From contig JAUIEY010000035.1 in assembly GCA_030429685.1 (NCBI GenBank), positions 1 to 13,477 on the forward strand: a stretch of 13,477 bases of DNA. Direction: 5' to 3'. The notes beneath the pieces were generated by a model that had not been told where the DNA came from, made no database searches, and was given only the letters and a program-made list of their open reading frames with translations. Source of the stretch: Gammaproteobacteria bacterium. Lineage in GTDB: Bacteria > Pseudomonadota > Gammaproteobacteria > Steroidobacterales > GCA-2729495. Below are positions 1 to 6,030 of this stretch, in pieces (the first letter of the stretch is position 1; each line of letters begins with the position of its first letter). A program made the translations under genes and the position numbers.

Positions 1-335
1 TGAGCGAATCGCTGGAGCGCGGCGGGGTGACCCTGGTCGATTCGACGGTGGCTGCCGGTGCGCTGATCCGTATTGAAGAAGACCGGACCGGGCAGAAAGT
101 GCTGACGGTTTCCGCGCGCAACGTGCCGACTGAATATGATGTTTTTTATTCCGTTACCTATTCAGTCTGGCAGGATGGTGTGCAGGTTCTGCCTTCCCGC
201 ACGCTGGTGAAGCGGCAGGATTACACCTACGACAGCACCCTGGTGCTCGGCAAGAGCCGGGAGGAGCAGGAGTTGCGTGAAGCCATTGCAGCAGAGCTGG
301 TGCGCCGGGTCAGCCTGCAGCTGGCGCGGCTCTGA
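1..335 (+). CDS. lptE: LPS-assembly lipoprotein LptE, 3' part only
   Basis: The reading frame is open from base 3 to the TGA at 333-335, so this is the C-terminal part (about 110 residues) of a gene starting upstream of the window; the lipoprotein signal peptide is not visible. LptE plugs the LptD barrel in the outer membrane and helps deliver lipopolysaccharide to the cell surface. The visible part fits the end of the family: a GVTLVDS strand, a YSVTYSVWQDG strand, then a RQDYTYD segment followed by VLGKSREEQELRE and a closing amphipathic helix. The GTG at base 27 is internal and should not be taken as the start. In many gammaproteobacteria lptE lies directly before holA; here holA is 3.6 kb downstream. 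The assignment rests on pattern memory of a poorly conserved family and on context, so it is likely but not certain. Confidence 0.8.
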   Translation, partial: SESLERGGVTLVDSTVAAGALIRIEEDRTGQKVLTVSARNVPTEYDVFYSVTYSVWQDGVQVLPSRTLVKRQDYTYDSTLVLGKSREEQELREAIAAELVRRVSLQLARL

Positions 336-343
336 GACCCGCC

Positions 344-1006
344 ATGCAGAGAGTATTACTGCGTTTTGCGGGCTACACGTTGGCGGTTTTCCTGGCCATG
401 GTATTGCTGGTTGCCGTTGCCTCGCGTCTCCCCGGCGGCCTGGGCTTTGACCGCGCCCTGATCGGTATCAGCGCCCGCACCAGCGAACTGTCGCCGGTGG
501 AGCTGCTGCAGAATCTCTTATTGCTGTTTGCGGCCGGCAGTTTCGGCTGGGTCGCCTGGCGCGACCGCCTGCGCCGGCCAATGGGTATTTCGCTGGCCGG
601 TGTGATGCTGGTCTGCCTGGTGCGCGAGCTGGATTACTTTCTGGATTTCTATGTCATCGACAATCTGTGGCAGGTGCTGTGCGGCGTGTTGCTGGCGCTG
701 ATTCTTGTTTACAGCGTGCGACAGCGCGCCCGCTTTGCACAGGCCTGGCGACGCTCATGGCCGTCGGCCGGGCTGGCCATGATCATGGGCGGATTTATTC
801 TGCTGATTCCTTTTGCCCAGCTGATTGGTCACGGTGCGCTGTGGCAGGGCATCCTCGGCGAAGATTATGTGCGCGTGGTCAAGGTAGCCGCGGAAGAATT
901 TGTCGAGCTCGGTGCCTATTTGCTGATCGCGCTCGGCACCACTGAATTTCTGTATGCCTGGTCGCGTCTGCCCCGCAAACGCGGCAGCAGCCCGGCGCGC
1001 CGCTGA
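344..1006 (+). CDS. Unrecognised integral membrane protein with six predicted helices
   Basis: This is a 220-residue protein that I cannot assign to a named family. Hydrophobic segments are visible at about residues 9-28, 52-72, 81-98, 109-127, 142-162 and 186-206, giving an inner-membrane protein with short loops and a basic C-terminal tail (RLPRKRGSSPARR). Charged residues sit in or beside membrane segments: RELD at 94-97 followed by YFLD, and the EE and E of AAEEFVELGAY around 184-188. Such buried charges are often functional, but no role can be inferred. The ATG lies 8 bases after the lptE stop, so the two are probably cotranscribed; no strong ribosome binding site is seen. It converges with hisI across a 23-base gap. 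Codon use resembles its neighbours, so there is no sign of transfer. Confidence 0.85.
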   Translation: MQRVLLRFAGYTLAVFLAMVLLVAVASRLPGGLGFDRALIGISARTSELSPVELLQNLLLLFAAGSFGWVAWRDRLRRPMGISLAGVMLVCLVRELDYFLDFYVIDNLWQVLCGVLLALILVYSVRQRARFAQAWRRSWPSAGLAMIMGGFILLIPFAQLIGHGALWQGILGEDYVRVVKVAAEEFVELGAYLLIALGTTEFLYAWSRLPRKRGSSPARR

Positions 1007-1029
1007 GCTATCGCTGCAGCTGAATTGTT

Positions 1030-1521
1030 TCAGAGCTTGGTGGGGTTCGGCACGCCCGGATAAACCTCTTCCGGGTCAAATACTTTTTCGTGTTCGGTGA
1101 AGGTCAGCGGCAGTGGCTGGTCGGCACCCGCAGCATCGGCGCCGGTCGGCACAGTGCGATAAAAGCAGGAACGGTAGCCGACATGACAACTGGCACCGCT
1201 GCCACCGACATCGACACGCAGCCAGACACAATCCTGATCGTCATCAATTTTCAGTTCGCGCACGGTCTGGGTCAGGCCGCTCGTTGCACCTTTGTGCCAG
1301 ATGGCCTGCCGGCTGCGGCTGAAATAATGCGCCTCGCCGGTCTCGATGGTGCGTGCCAGCGCCGCAGCATTCATGTAGCCGTGCATCAGCAATTCGCCCG
1401 AAGCGAAATCGGTGGTGACAGCCGGAATAAGGCCATTGGCGTCAAAACGCGGCGCCAGCAGTGTGCCTTCTTCAACCTGTTCGACCGTTTCACGCGGCCC
1501 GAAAATCTTCTTGGAATCCAA
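1030..1521 (-). CDS. hisI: Phosphoribosyl-AMP cyclohydrolase HisI (monofunctional)
   Basis: HisI opens the adenine ring of phosphoribosyl-AMP, the third step of histidine biosynthesis, in the cytoplasm. The 163-residue protein has family landmarks in order: APRFDANGLIPAVTTD, SGELLMHGYMN, GEAHYFSRSRQAIWHKGATSG, a metal motif IDDDQD at 92-97, and SCHVGYRSCFYR at 111-122 with zinc-type cysteines C112 and C119. The usual form of the metal motif is DCDxD; here the cysteine position is D94 and a cysteine instead follows at C98. No HisE (phosphoribosyl-ATP pyrophosphatase) domain is attached, unlike the fused E. coli protein. I chose the TTG at 1521, giving MDSKKIFGPRETVEQ. An ATG at 1593 is in frame but lies upstream of a TATAAT box at 1568-1573, so it would not be transcribed from that promoter. 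No other his genes are in the window. Confidence 0.93.
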   Translation of the reverse strand: MDSKKIFGPRETVEQVEEGTLLAPRFDANGLIPAVTTDFASGELLMHGYMNAAALARTIETGEAHYFSRSRQAIWHKGATSGLTQTVRELKIDDDQDCVWLRVDVGGSGASCHVGYRSCFYRTVPTGADAAGADQPLPLTFTEHEKVFDPEEVYPGVPNPTKL

Positions 1522-1567
1522 CTTCTTAGTCTCTCGTCTGACCGGCAGCAGTGCCGCCGGGGGGCGG

Positions 1568-1573
1568 ATTATA
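1568..1573 (-). promoter_or_regulatory. Putative -10 element (TATAAT) of the hisI promoter
   Basis: Read on the minus strand this is a perfect TATAAT, 46 bases before the TTG start of hisI, which would give a leader of about 40 nucleotides. No good TTGACA-like -35 box is found 16-18 bases further upstream, so the promoter is either weak or activator-dependent, or the match is chance. Its position argues against the in-frame ATG at 1593. Confidence 0.45.
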
Positions 1574-1582
1574 CCCGCAAAA

Positions 1583-1599
1583 CCACGTATCATACGCGG
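1583..1599. repeat. Imperfect 17-bp palindrome between divergent hisI and cysS
   Basis: The core is CGTAT-C-ATACG (1586-1596), a perfect inverted repeat around one central base, extended by CC at 1583-1584 pairing with GG at 1598-1599 across one mismatch. It sits in the 101-bp divergent region, just upstream of the hisI -10 box and 24 bases before cysS. It could be an operator, but a palindrome of this size may also arise by chance; no known binding motif is recognised. Confidence 0.25.
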
Positions 1600-1612
1600 C
1601 TCATTTTAACCC

Positions 1613-1619
1613 GGACGAG
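1613..1619 (+). promoter_or_regulatory. Ribosome binding site that supports the TTG start of cysS
   Basis: The purine-rich GGACGAG ends 3 bases before the TTG at 1623, with its GGA 7 bases before it. It is the only plausible Shine-Dalgarno-like sequence near the residue where family homology begins, so it favours TTG 1623 over the in-frame GTG at 1551. Confidence 0.45.
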
Positions 1620-1622
1620 CCA

Positions 1623-3008
1623 TTGAGCCTGACGCTGTACAACACGCTGAGCCGCACCAAGGAGCCGTTTGAGCCACTGCATCCGGGCCGGGTCTCGGTC
1701 TATGTGTGCGGCCCGACGGTCTACAACCGGCCGCATATCGGCAATGCGCGGCCGGCGGTGGTGTTCGATGTGCTGGTGCGTTATTTGCGTACCCGCTACG
1801 CCGTCACCTACGTGCGCAACATCACCGATGTTGACGACAAGATTAATGCTGCTGCCGAAGCCAGTGGCGAATCCATCGCGACTGTGGCGGCGCGGCACAT
1901 CGATGATTACCACGCCGACATGCAAGCGCTGGGGGTATTACCGCCGGATATCGAGCCGCATGCCACGCATCACCTCGGTGAAATGATCGCCATGATCGAA
2001 GCCTTGATTGCCAGGGGCCATGCCTACGCCGCTGAAGGTCACGTGCTGTTCCGCGTGGCTTCGTTTGCCGATTACGGCAAGCTGTCGCGCCGCGATACCC
2101 GGCAGCTTATCGACGGTGCCCGGGTTGAAGTTGCGCCGTACAAGGAGGATGCGGGCGACTTCGTATTGTGGAAGCCATCCACGCCGGAACAACCGGGCTG
2201 GGACAGTCCGTGGGGGCGCGGCCGGCCGGGCTGGCATATTGAATGTTCGGCCATGGCGGAAACCCATCTGGGTGACAGCATCGATATTCACGGCGGCGGT
2301 AATGACCTGATATTCCCGCACCATGAAAATGAAATTGCGCAAAGCACCTGTGCCCACGACGGCAAACCGTTTGCCCGGTACTGGTTGCACAATGGCTTTG
2401 TTAACGTTGATCACACCAAGATGTCGAAATCACTGGGCAACGTGGTGCTGGTGCGCGAATTGCTGGATCAGGCGCCCGGCGAAGTGGTGCGGCTGGCGCT
2501 GCTGAATGCTCATTACCGGCAGCCGCTGGACTGGTCGGATGACGTGGTGGCGGAATCGCGGCGCAAACTTGACCGGCTTTACAACGCGCTGCGGAAAGTT
2601 GATGGCTGGCAGGATGGCTGGCGCGATACGGCCCCTGATGCTGAATTTATCGCCGCGCTTGACGACGACCTGAATACCCCGCGCGCGCTGGCAGCACTGT
2701 TCGCGCTGGCCCGGGAAATCAATCGCAACGGGCCGGACGCGGTGGCCGCGGCCCGCCGGCTGCGCGCCAGTGCCGAGATACTGGGTTTGCTGGGCGGCGA
2801 TCCGGCGGCCTGGAGCGCTTCGGTTGCAGACGCCGAACTTGATCCGGAGGCCATCAACCGGCTGGTCGAACAGCGCACCGCGGCGCGTGCGGCAAAAGAT
2901 TTTGCCGAGGCCGACCGCATTCGCGATCAACTCGCCGCGATGGGCGTGGTCATAGAAGACAGCCCGGACGGCCCGCAGTGGCGGCTGGCCCGGAGTCAAC
3001 CGCAATGA
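1623..3008 (+). CDS. cysS: Cysteinyl-tRNA synthetase
   Basis: CysS is a class I aminoacyl-tRNA synthetase that charges tRNA-Cys with cysteine in the cytoplasm. From TTG 1623 the protein is 461 residues, the same length as I recall for E. coli CysS, and starts MSLTLYNTLSR. The signature HIGH appears as HIGN at 38-41 after YVCGPTVYNRP. The zinc site is complete: C29, C208 (in WHIECSAM), H233 and E237 (in FPHHENEIAQ), each one residue or less from the E. coli numbering. KMSKS is at 266-270. The C-terminal helical anticodon-binding region ends with the usual DFAEADRIRDQLAAMGV segment and a PQWR motif. An in-frame GTG at 1551 would add 24 residues without family similarity. The stop overlaps the sufE start by 4 bases (ATGA), implying translational coupling. 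Confidence 0.97.
   Translation: MSLTLYNTLSRTKEPFEPLHPGRVSVYVCGPTVYNRPHIGNARPAVVFDVLVRYLRTRYAVTYVRNITDVDDKINAAAEASGESIATVAARHIDDYHADMQALGVLPPDIEPHATHHLGEMIAMIEALIARGHAYAAEGHVLFRVASFADYGKLSRRDTRQLIDGARVEVAPYKEDAGDFVLWKPSTPEQPGWDSPWGRGRPGWHIECSAMAETHLGDSIDIHGGGNDLIFPHHENEIAQSTCAHDGKPFARYWLHNGFVNVDHTKMSKSLGNVVLVRELLDQAPGEVVRLALLNAHYRQPLDWSDDVVAESRRKLDRLYNALRKVDGWQDGWRDTAPDAEFIAALDDDLNTPRALAALFALAREINRNGPDAVAAARRLRASAEILGLLGGDPAAWSASVADAELDPEAINRLVEQRTAARAAKDFAEADRIRDQLAAMGVVIEDSPDGPQWRLARSQPQ
2992..2995 (+). promoter_or_regulatory. Ribosome binding site for sufE
   Basis: GGAG lies 9 bases before the ATG at 3005, inside the end of cysS. It decides for ATG 3005 over the in-frame GTG at 2978, which would add nine residues read from the cysS tail. 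Confidence 0.6.
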
Positions 3009-3421
3009 CCGCTATCGAACAGGCGCAGCAGGACCTGATTGAAGAGTTTCAGTTGTTCGACAACTGGCTCGACAAGTACCAGTACCTGATTGATCTGGGA
3101 CGCAAGCTGCCGGAGTTTCCCGAGCAATACCGCACTGATGCCAACAAGCTGCATGGTTGCCAGTCACAGGTATGGTTGCATGCTGACGAGCTGCCCGACC
3201 AGCTCGAGTTTCAGGCCATCAGCGATTCCGCCATCGTCTCCGGGTTGATAGCAGTGCTGATGCGCGTCTATAACAAGCGCAGTCCACAGGAGATTCTCGC
3301 TACGGCCCCGGATTTCATTCATGCCATCGGTCTGGATGAGCACCTGAGTCCGACCCGCAGCAACGGTTTGCACGCCATGATTGATGCCATCCGGGGGCAT
3401 GCGGCCCGGTGCGCTGGCTGA
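3005..3421 (+). CDS. sufE: Cysteine desulfuration protein SufE
   Basis: SufE accepts persulfide sulfur from a cysteine desulfurase (SufS or CsdA) and passes it on for iron-sulfur cluster assembly. The 138-residue protein matches the family in length. It begins MTAIEQAQQDLIEEFQLFDNW, then KYQYLIDLGRKLP, and carries the acceptor cysteine C52 in KLHGCQSQVW, followed by the conserved SDSAIVSGLIAVL and the GLDEHLSPTRSNGLHAM segment. It could be a CsdE-type paralogue; sequence alone does not separate the two well. The gene overlaps cysS by 4 bases and yidD by 13. No cysteine desulfurase or other Suf gene lies in the window, so its partner must be encoded elsewhere. Its link with cysS is only that both proteins serve cysteine use. 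Confidence 0.93.
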   Translation: MTAIEQAQQDLIEEFQLFDNWLDKYQYLIDLGRKLPEFPEQYRTDANKLHGCQSQVWLHADELPDQLEFQAISDSAIVSGLIAVLMRVYNKRSPQEILATAPDFIHAIGLDEHLSPTRSNGLHAMIDAIRGHAARCAG

Positions 3422-3645
3422 TCCGTTTTTACCGGCGCTGGTTGTCGCCGCTGCTGGGTCCGCACTGCCGGTATGAGCCTACCTGCTCGGCTTATGCCGA
3501 GCAGGCGATTGAGCGCTTTGGCACGGTGCGGGGTACCTGGCTGGCGCTGCGCCGTATCGGCCGCTGTCATCCCCTGGGGGGCTGCGGCTACGACCCGGTG
3601 CCGGAAGATTACCGCTGGTGGGGGCGGGCGCCTCGGTTAGAATAA
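3409..3645 (+). CDS. yidD: Membrane protein insertion efficiency factor YidD
   Basis: YidD is a small protein associated with the inner membrane that assists insertion of membrane proteins alongside YidC. The 78-residue product has every hallmark: an N-terminal amphipathic segment RWLIRFYRRWLSPLLG, the CRYEPTCSAYAEQAI motif with C20 and C26, an RIGRCHPLGGCGYDPVP motif, and a short tail. The GTG start overlaps the end of sufE by 13 bases, with only a weak upstream G-rich sequence, so it probably relies on coupling. In most bacteria the gene lies between rnpA and yidC; here it stands apart from them. No frameshift or missing key residue is seen. Confidence 0.95.
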   Translation: MRWLIRFYRRWLSPLLGPHCRYEPTCSAYAEQAIERFGTVRGTWLALRRIGRCHPLGGCGYDPVPEDYRWWGRAPRLE

Positions 3646-3659
3646 TCAGCAACAACTGC

Positions 3660-3663
3660 GGAG
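3660..3663 (+). promoter_or_regulatory. Ribosome binding site for the Trm112-like gene
   Basis: GGAG lies 8 bases before the GTG at 3672 and marks it as the start. An in-frame ATG at 3618 would overlap yidD and add 18 residues lacking family similarity. Confidence 0.6.
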
Positions 3664-3671
3664 CAAAACGC

Positions 3672-3938
3672 GTGGCCCCCGAACTCAGCGGCAGACTGCT
3701 GGACATCCTGTGTTGCCCGATCACCCGCCGGCCCTTGCAGCGGCTGGATGCGGCTGCGCTGGAGCGGGTAAATGCCGCCATTGCCGCCGGCTCGGTGCGC
3801 AATCATGGCGGTATCGAAATCCACGCGCCGCTGGAAGAGGCGCTGGTGACCACCGAGGGGGACCTGGTGTATCCGGTGCGTTCCGGTGTGCCCATTTTGT
3901 TTGCCGAGGAGTGCATTCACTGGGCGGCTTATAAATAG
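3672..3938 (+). CDS. Trm112/UPF0434 (YcaR)-like small protein with a reduced zinc site
   Basis: The 88-residue product starts MAPELSGRLLDILCCPITRRPL and ends with LVYPVRSGVPILFAEE, which fit the opening and closing motifs of the Trm112-like family (LLxxLxCPxCxxxL and YPIRDGIPxxL). Eukaryotic and archaeal Trm112 proteins partner and stabilise methyltransferases; the role of the bacterial short forms is not settled. Of the four zinc cysteines usual in the family only C15 is kept: the second is T18, and the later pair is absent (EEALVTTEGDLVYP). About 25 extra residues (LDAAALERVNAAIAAGS and following) separate the two halves, making it longer than the roughly 60-residue YcaR. It lies 26 bases after yidD and 16 before holA. 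It does not appear broken, since the frame is clean and it has a ribosome binding site. The family call is fairly sure; the function is unknown. Confidence 0.8.
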   Translation: MAPELSGRLLDILCCPITRRPLQRLDAAALERVNAAIAAGSVRNHGGIEIHAPLEEALVTTEGDLVYPVRSGVPILFAEECIHWAAYK

Positions 3939-3954
3939 TGTCGGTTAACTACAA

Positions 3955-4983
3955 GTGAAACTGCACCCGGACAAACTGGCCAGCCACCTGCAGCAGCAGC
4001 AGCTTGCGCCGCTGTATGTGATCAGTGGTGATGAACCGCTGATCTGCGGTGAGGTTGCCGATGCAGTGCGCCGCGCGGGTCGCGAGCAGGGCTACACGGA
4101 GCGTGAAGCCCATGCCGTGCTGAATGCCAACCGCTTCGACTGGCGCGGTTGCCTGGCCGGCATGGACAATATGTCACTGTTTGCCGAACGACGCCTGTTT
4201 GAACTGCGTATCCCCAATGGCAAGCCCGGTCGCGAAGGCGGTGCGGCACTGGCCGAGCTGGCAGGCGCACCGGCCGATGACACCCTGTATCTGATTCATC
4301 TGCCGCGGCTGGATAAACGCAGCAAAGCCACCAAATGGGCAGCCAGCCTCGAACAGGCGGGAGTGTGGCTGGACGTTTACGAACCCGATGCAGCCAAACT
4401 GCCGGGCTGGCTCGTGCAACGCGCCCGCCAGGCCGGTGTGCAGCTGGATAACGAAGCCGCAGCCATGCTGGCGGCGCGCACCGAAGGCAACCTGCTGGCA
4501 GCACAACAGGAAATCGAGCGGCTCGCGCTGCTGATGCCCGGCGCTACCGTCACGACGGAACAAATTGCCGACAGTGTTGCCGACGGCGCGCGGTTTGATG
4601 TTTTTCAACTCGCGGATGCCGCGCTGGGCCAGAACGTCGAGCGGGCGCTGCGAATATTGTTCGGTCTGCGGCGCGAGGGCACGGCCGAAGCTTTGATTTG
4701 CTGGGCGCTGACCCGCGAAGCGCTGACGCTGGTGAACGTCTGGATGGAATTGCAGCGTGGTGAAGCCGCTGCTGCCGTGTTCCGCAAGTGCGGTATCTGG
4801 AACGCCCGCCAGCCCGCCTACAACCGGGCCCTGCGTGCGCACAGTGAAGCATCGCTGCGCCGGCTGGCCGACTGCGCCGCGCGCACTGACCGCACCGTCA
4901 AGGGCGCGGGCTCCTCATGGGCGGCATTGCTGGAACTGGTGATGTTGCTGGCGCAGCCGCGCGACCCGGTGCTGGCGGCATGA
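3955..4983 (+). CDS. holA: DNA polymerase III subunit delta
   Basis: HolA is the delta subunit of the clamp loader; it opens the beta sliding clamp during replication. The 342-residue protein matches the family length and layout: an N-terminal MKLHPDKLASHLQQQQLAPLYVISGDEPLICGEVADAVR, the MDNMSLFAERRLFELRIP segment typical of delta, an LDKRSKATKWAASLE region, the TEGNLLAAQQEIERLAL stretch with an ARFDVFQLADAAL segment, and a C-terminal helical collar domain ending in LELVMLLAQP. The GTG at 3955 is the first possible start, because an in-frame TAA sits at 3946-3948. No ribosome binding site is visible before it, so translation may depend on the gene just upstream. It overlaps nadD by 4 bases (ATGA). 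The holA-nadD-rsfS-rlmH order is common in gammaproteobacteria. Confidence 0.95.
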   Translation: MKLHPDKLASHLQQQQLAPLYVISGDEPLICGEVADAVRRAGREQGYTEREAHAVLNANRFDWRGCLAGMDNMSLFAERRLFELRIPNGKPGREGGAALAELAGAPADDTLYLIHLPRLDKRSKATKWAASLEQAGVWLDVYEPDAAKLPGWLVQRARQAGVQLDNEAAAMLAARTEGNLLAAQQEIERLALLMPGATVTTEQIADSVADGARFDVFQLADAALGQNVERALRILFGLRREGTAEALICWALTREALTLVNVWMELQRGEAAAAVFRKCGIWNARQPAYNRALRAHSEASLRRLADCAARTDRTVKGAGSSWAALLELVMLLAQPRDPVLAA

Positions 4984-5654
4984 CCGGCAACAGTCCGCTG
5001 GCCATTCTCGGTGGCGCGTTTGATCCGGTGCATTTCGGTCATCTGCGCACCGCGGCCGAAATGCGGAGCCATTTCGGGCTCGGCGAGGTGCGCTTTGTGC
5101 CCTCGGCCAATCCCCCGCACCGGGCGCCCCATATCGCCAGCAATGAGCAGCGCTATGCCATGCTGGAGGCGGCTTTGAGCGGTATGAGCTGGTGCAGCAT
5201 AGACGACCGCGAGCTGCGCCGGGAGGGCCCTTCATGGACGGTTTTAACACTTGAGGAGCTGCGCGCTGAAGCAAATGACCGCAGCTTGTGTATGATTCTG
5301 GGTATGGATGCATTCCTTTCGCTAAGGAGCTGGCATCGATGGGAAGAACTGCCCCGTCTGGCGCATTTGTTAGTGGCGCATCGGCCGGGCTGGCAACCCC
5401 CGCAATCGGGCGAGCTGGGCGATTTTGTACGCGAGCACCTCAGTGAGGACGTTGCCGAGCTGCGCAACCTGCCGGCCGGCCGTCTGTTTATCCACGCAGT
5501 GACTCAACTGGAGATTTCATCTTCGGCAATTCGTGCGCTGCTTGCCGCGCGTCAGCCGGCAGATTTTTTGTTGCCTGAGGCGTCTTTGCGCATAGCCATG
5601 GAATCAGGCTGTTACAACGGTGATCTGAAACAGGAGAACGACACATATGCATAG
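4980..5654 (+). CDS. nadD: Nicotinate-nucleotide adenylyltransferase
   Basis: NadD joins nicotinate mononucleotide and ATP to give deamido-NAD, a late step of NAD synthesis in the cytoplasm. The 224-residue protein has the nucleotidyltransferase motif GGAFDPVHFGH at 11-21 (the GxFDPxHxGH signature with H18 and H21), the VPSANPPHR substrate loop, the MILGMDAFLSLRSWHRWEEL motif, and the C-terminal ISSSAIR motif that corresponds to ISSTxIR. The ATG at 4980 overlaps the holA stop; an in-frame GTG-like start further upstream at 4917 would lie in holA and add unrelated residues. It is slightly longer than E. coli NadD (213 residues as I recall). The last codons contain the ribosome binding site of rsfS, which it overlaps by 8 bases. 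Confidence 0.96.
   Translation: MTGNSPLAILGGAFDPVHFGHLRTAAEMRSHFGLGEVRFVPSANPPHRAPHIASNEQRYAMLEAALSGMSWCSIDDRELRREGPSWTVLTLEELRAEANDRSLCMILGMDAFLSLRSWHRWEELPRLAHLLVAHRPGWQPPQSGELGDFVREHLSEDVAELRNLPAGRLFIHAVTQLEISSSAIRALLAARQPADFLLPEASLRIAMESGCYNGDLKQENDTYA
5632..5636 (+). promoter_or_regulatory. Ribosome binding site for rsfS
   Basis: AGGAG lies 10 bases before the ATG at 5647, inside the end of nadD. It is one of the strongest Shine-Dalgarno sequences in the window and fixes the start of rsfS. Confidence 0.65.
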
Positions 5655-6000
5655 CGAGGATTTGCTGGAACTCGCACAAACATCGCTCGAAGATCTTAAA
5701 GCCCGTGATATCCGTGTATTCGATGTCCGCGACATGACATCAGTCACGGATTATTTTTTGCTCGCCAGCGGCACATCGGATCGCCACGTGCGCTCGTTGT
5801 CCGACAAGCTCATCCAGAACGTCAAGCAGGCCGGTCAGCCACCCCTGGGTATTGAAGGTCAGGATGCTGCTGAATGGGTGCTCATTGACCTGAACGATGT
5901 CATTGTTCATGTGATGCAGCCGCGCACGCGCGAGTTCTACAAACTCGAAGACCTCTGGACGGTTGGACCGGCCGGCGATATGGATATGGTCAGCAACTGA
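5647..6000 (+). CDS. rsfS: Ribosomal silencing factor RsfS
   Basis: RsfS binds ribosomal protein L14 (uL14) on the large subunit, blocks joining of the 30S subunit and so lowers translation in starvation or stationary phase. The 117-residue protein is of usual length and shows the DUF143 landmarks: LEDLKARDIRVFDVRDMTSVTDYFLLASGTSDRHVRSLSD (about residues 15-54), GIEGQDAAEWVLIDLNDVIVHVM, and the closing REFYKLEDLW. It overlaps nadD by 8 bases and has a good ribosome binding site. The gene is followed by a 30-base gap with a strong hairpin before rlmH, the usual next gene, whose product also acts on the large ribosomal subunit. Confidence 0.96.
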   Translation: MHSEDLLELAQTSLEDLKARDIRVFDVRDMTSVTDYFLLASGTSDRHVRSLSDKLIQNVKQAGQPPLGIEGQDAAEWVLIDLNDVIVHVMQPRTREFYKLEDLWTVGPAGDMDMVSN

Positions 6001-6005
6001 CCTTT

Positions 6006-6020
6006 CGGGGCCGGGCCCCG
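6006..6020 (+). other. GC-rich RNA hairpin just upstream of rlmH
   Basis: CGGGGC (6006-6011) pairs perfectly with GCCCCG (6015-6020) around a CGG loop, giving a six-base all-G/C stem. It ends 10 bases before the rlmH ATG and occupies the place where a ribosome binding site would be expected. There is no run of T after it (the following bases are cgcaaacatt), so it does not look like an intrinsic terminator. It may reduce or control rlmH translation or stabilise an mRNA end; that is inference. Confidence 0.5.
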
Positions 6021-6030
6021 CGCAAACATT

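Noticed and set aside
1007..1029. Possible bidirectional terminator between the convergent membrane-protein gene and hisI
   Set aside because: Only a short GCTGCAGC palindrome is present, without a stable G/C stem followed by a T run on either strand.
1090..1626. A 178-codon open frame on the plus strand opposite hisI
   Set aside because: HisI on the other strand has clear family motifs throughout, while this frame has none and overlaps the cysS start.
3638..3643. TAGAAT-like -10 box before the Trm112-like gene
   Set aside because: No matching -35 sequence at proper spacing; the upstream DNA is G-rich coding sequence of yidD.
3930..3935. TATAAA before holA as a promoter -10 box
   Set aside because: The nearest -35-like sequence (TTGCCG at 3901-3906) is 23 bases away, too far for a normal promoter, and the site lies in the coding end of the preceding gene.
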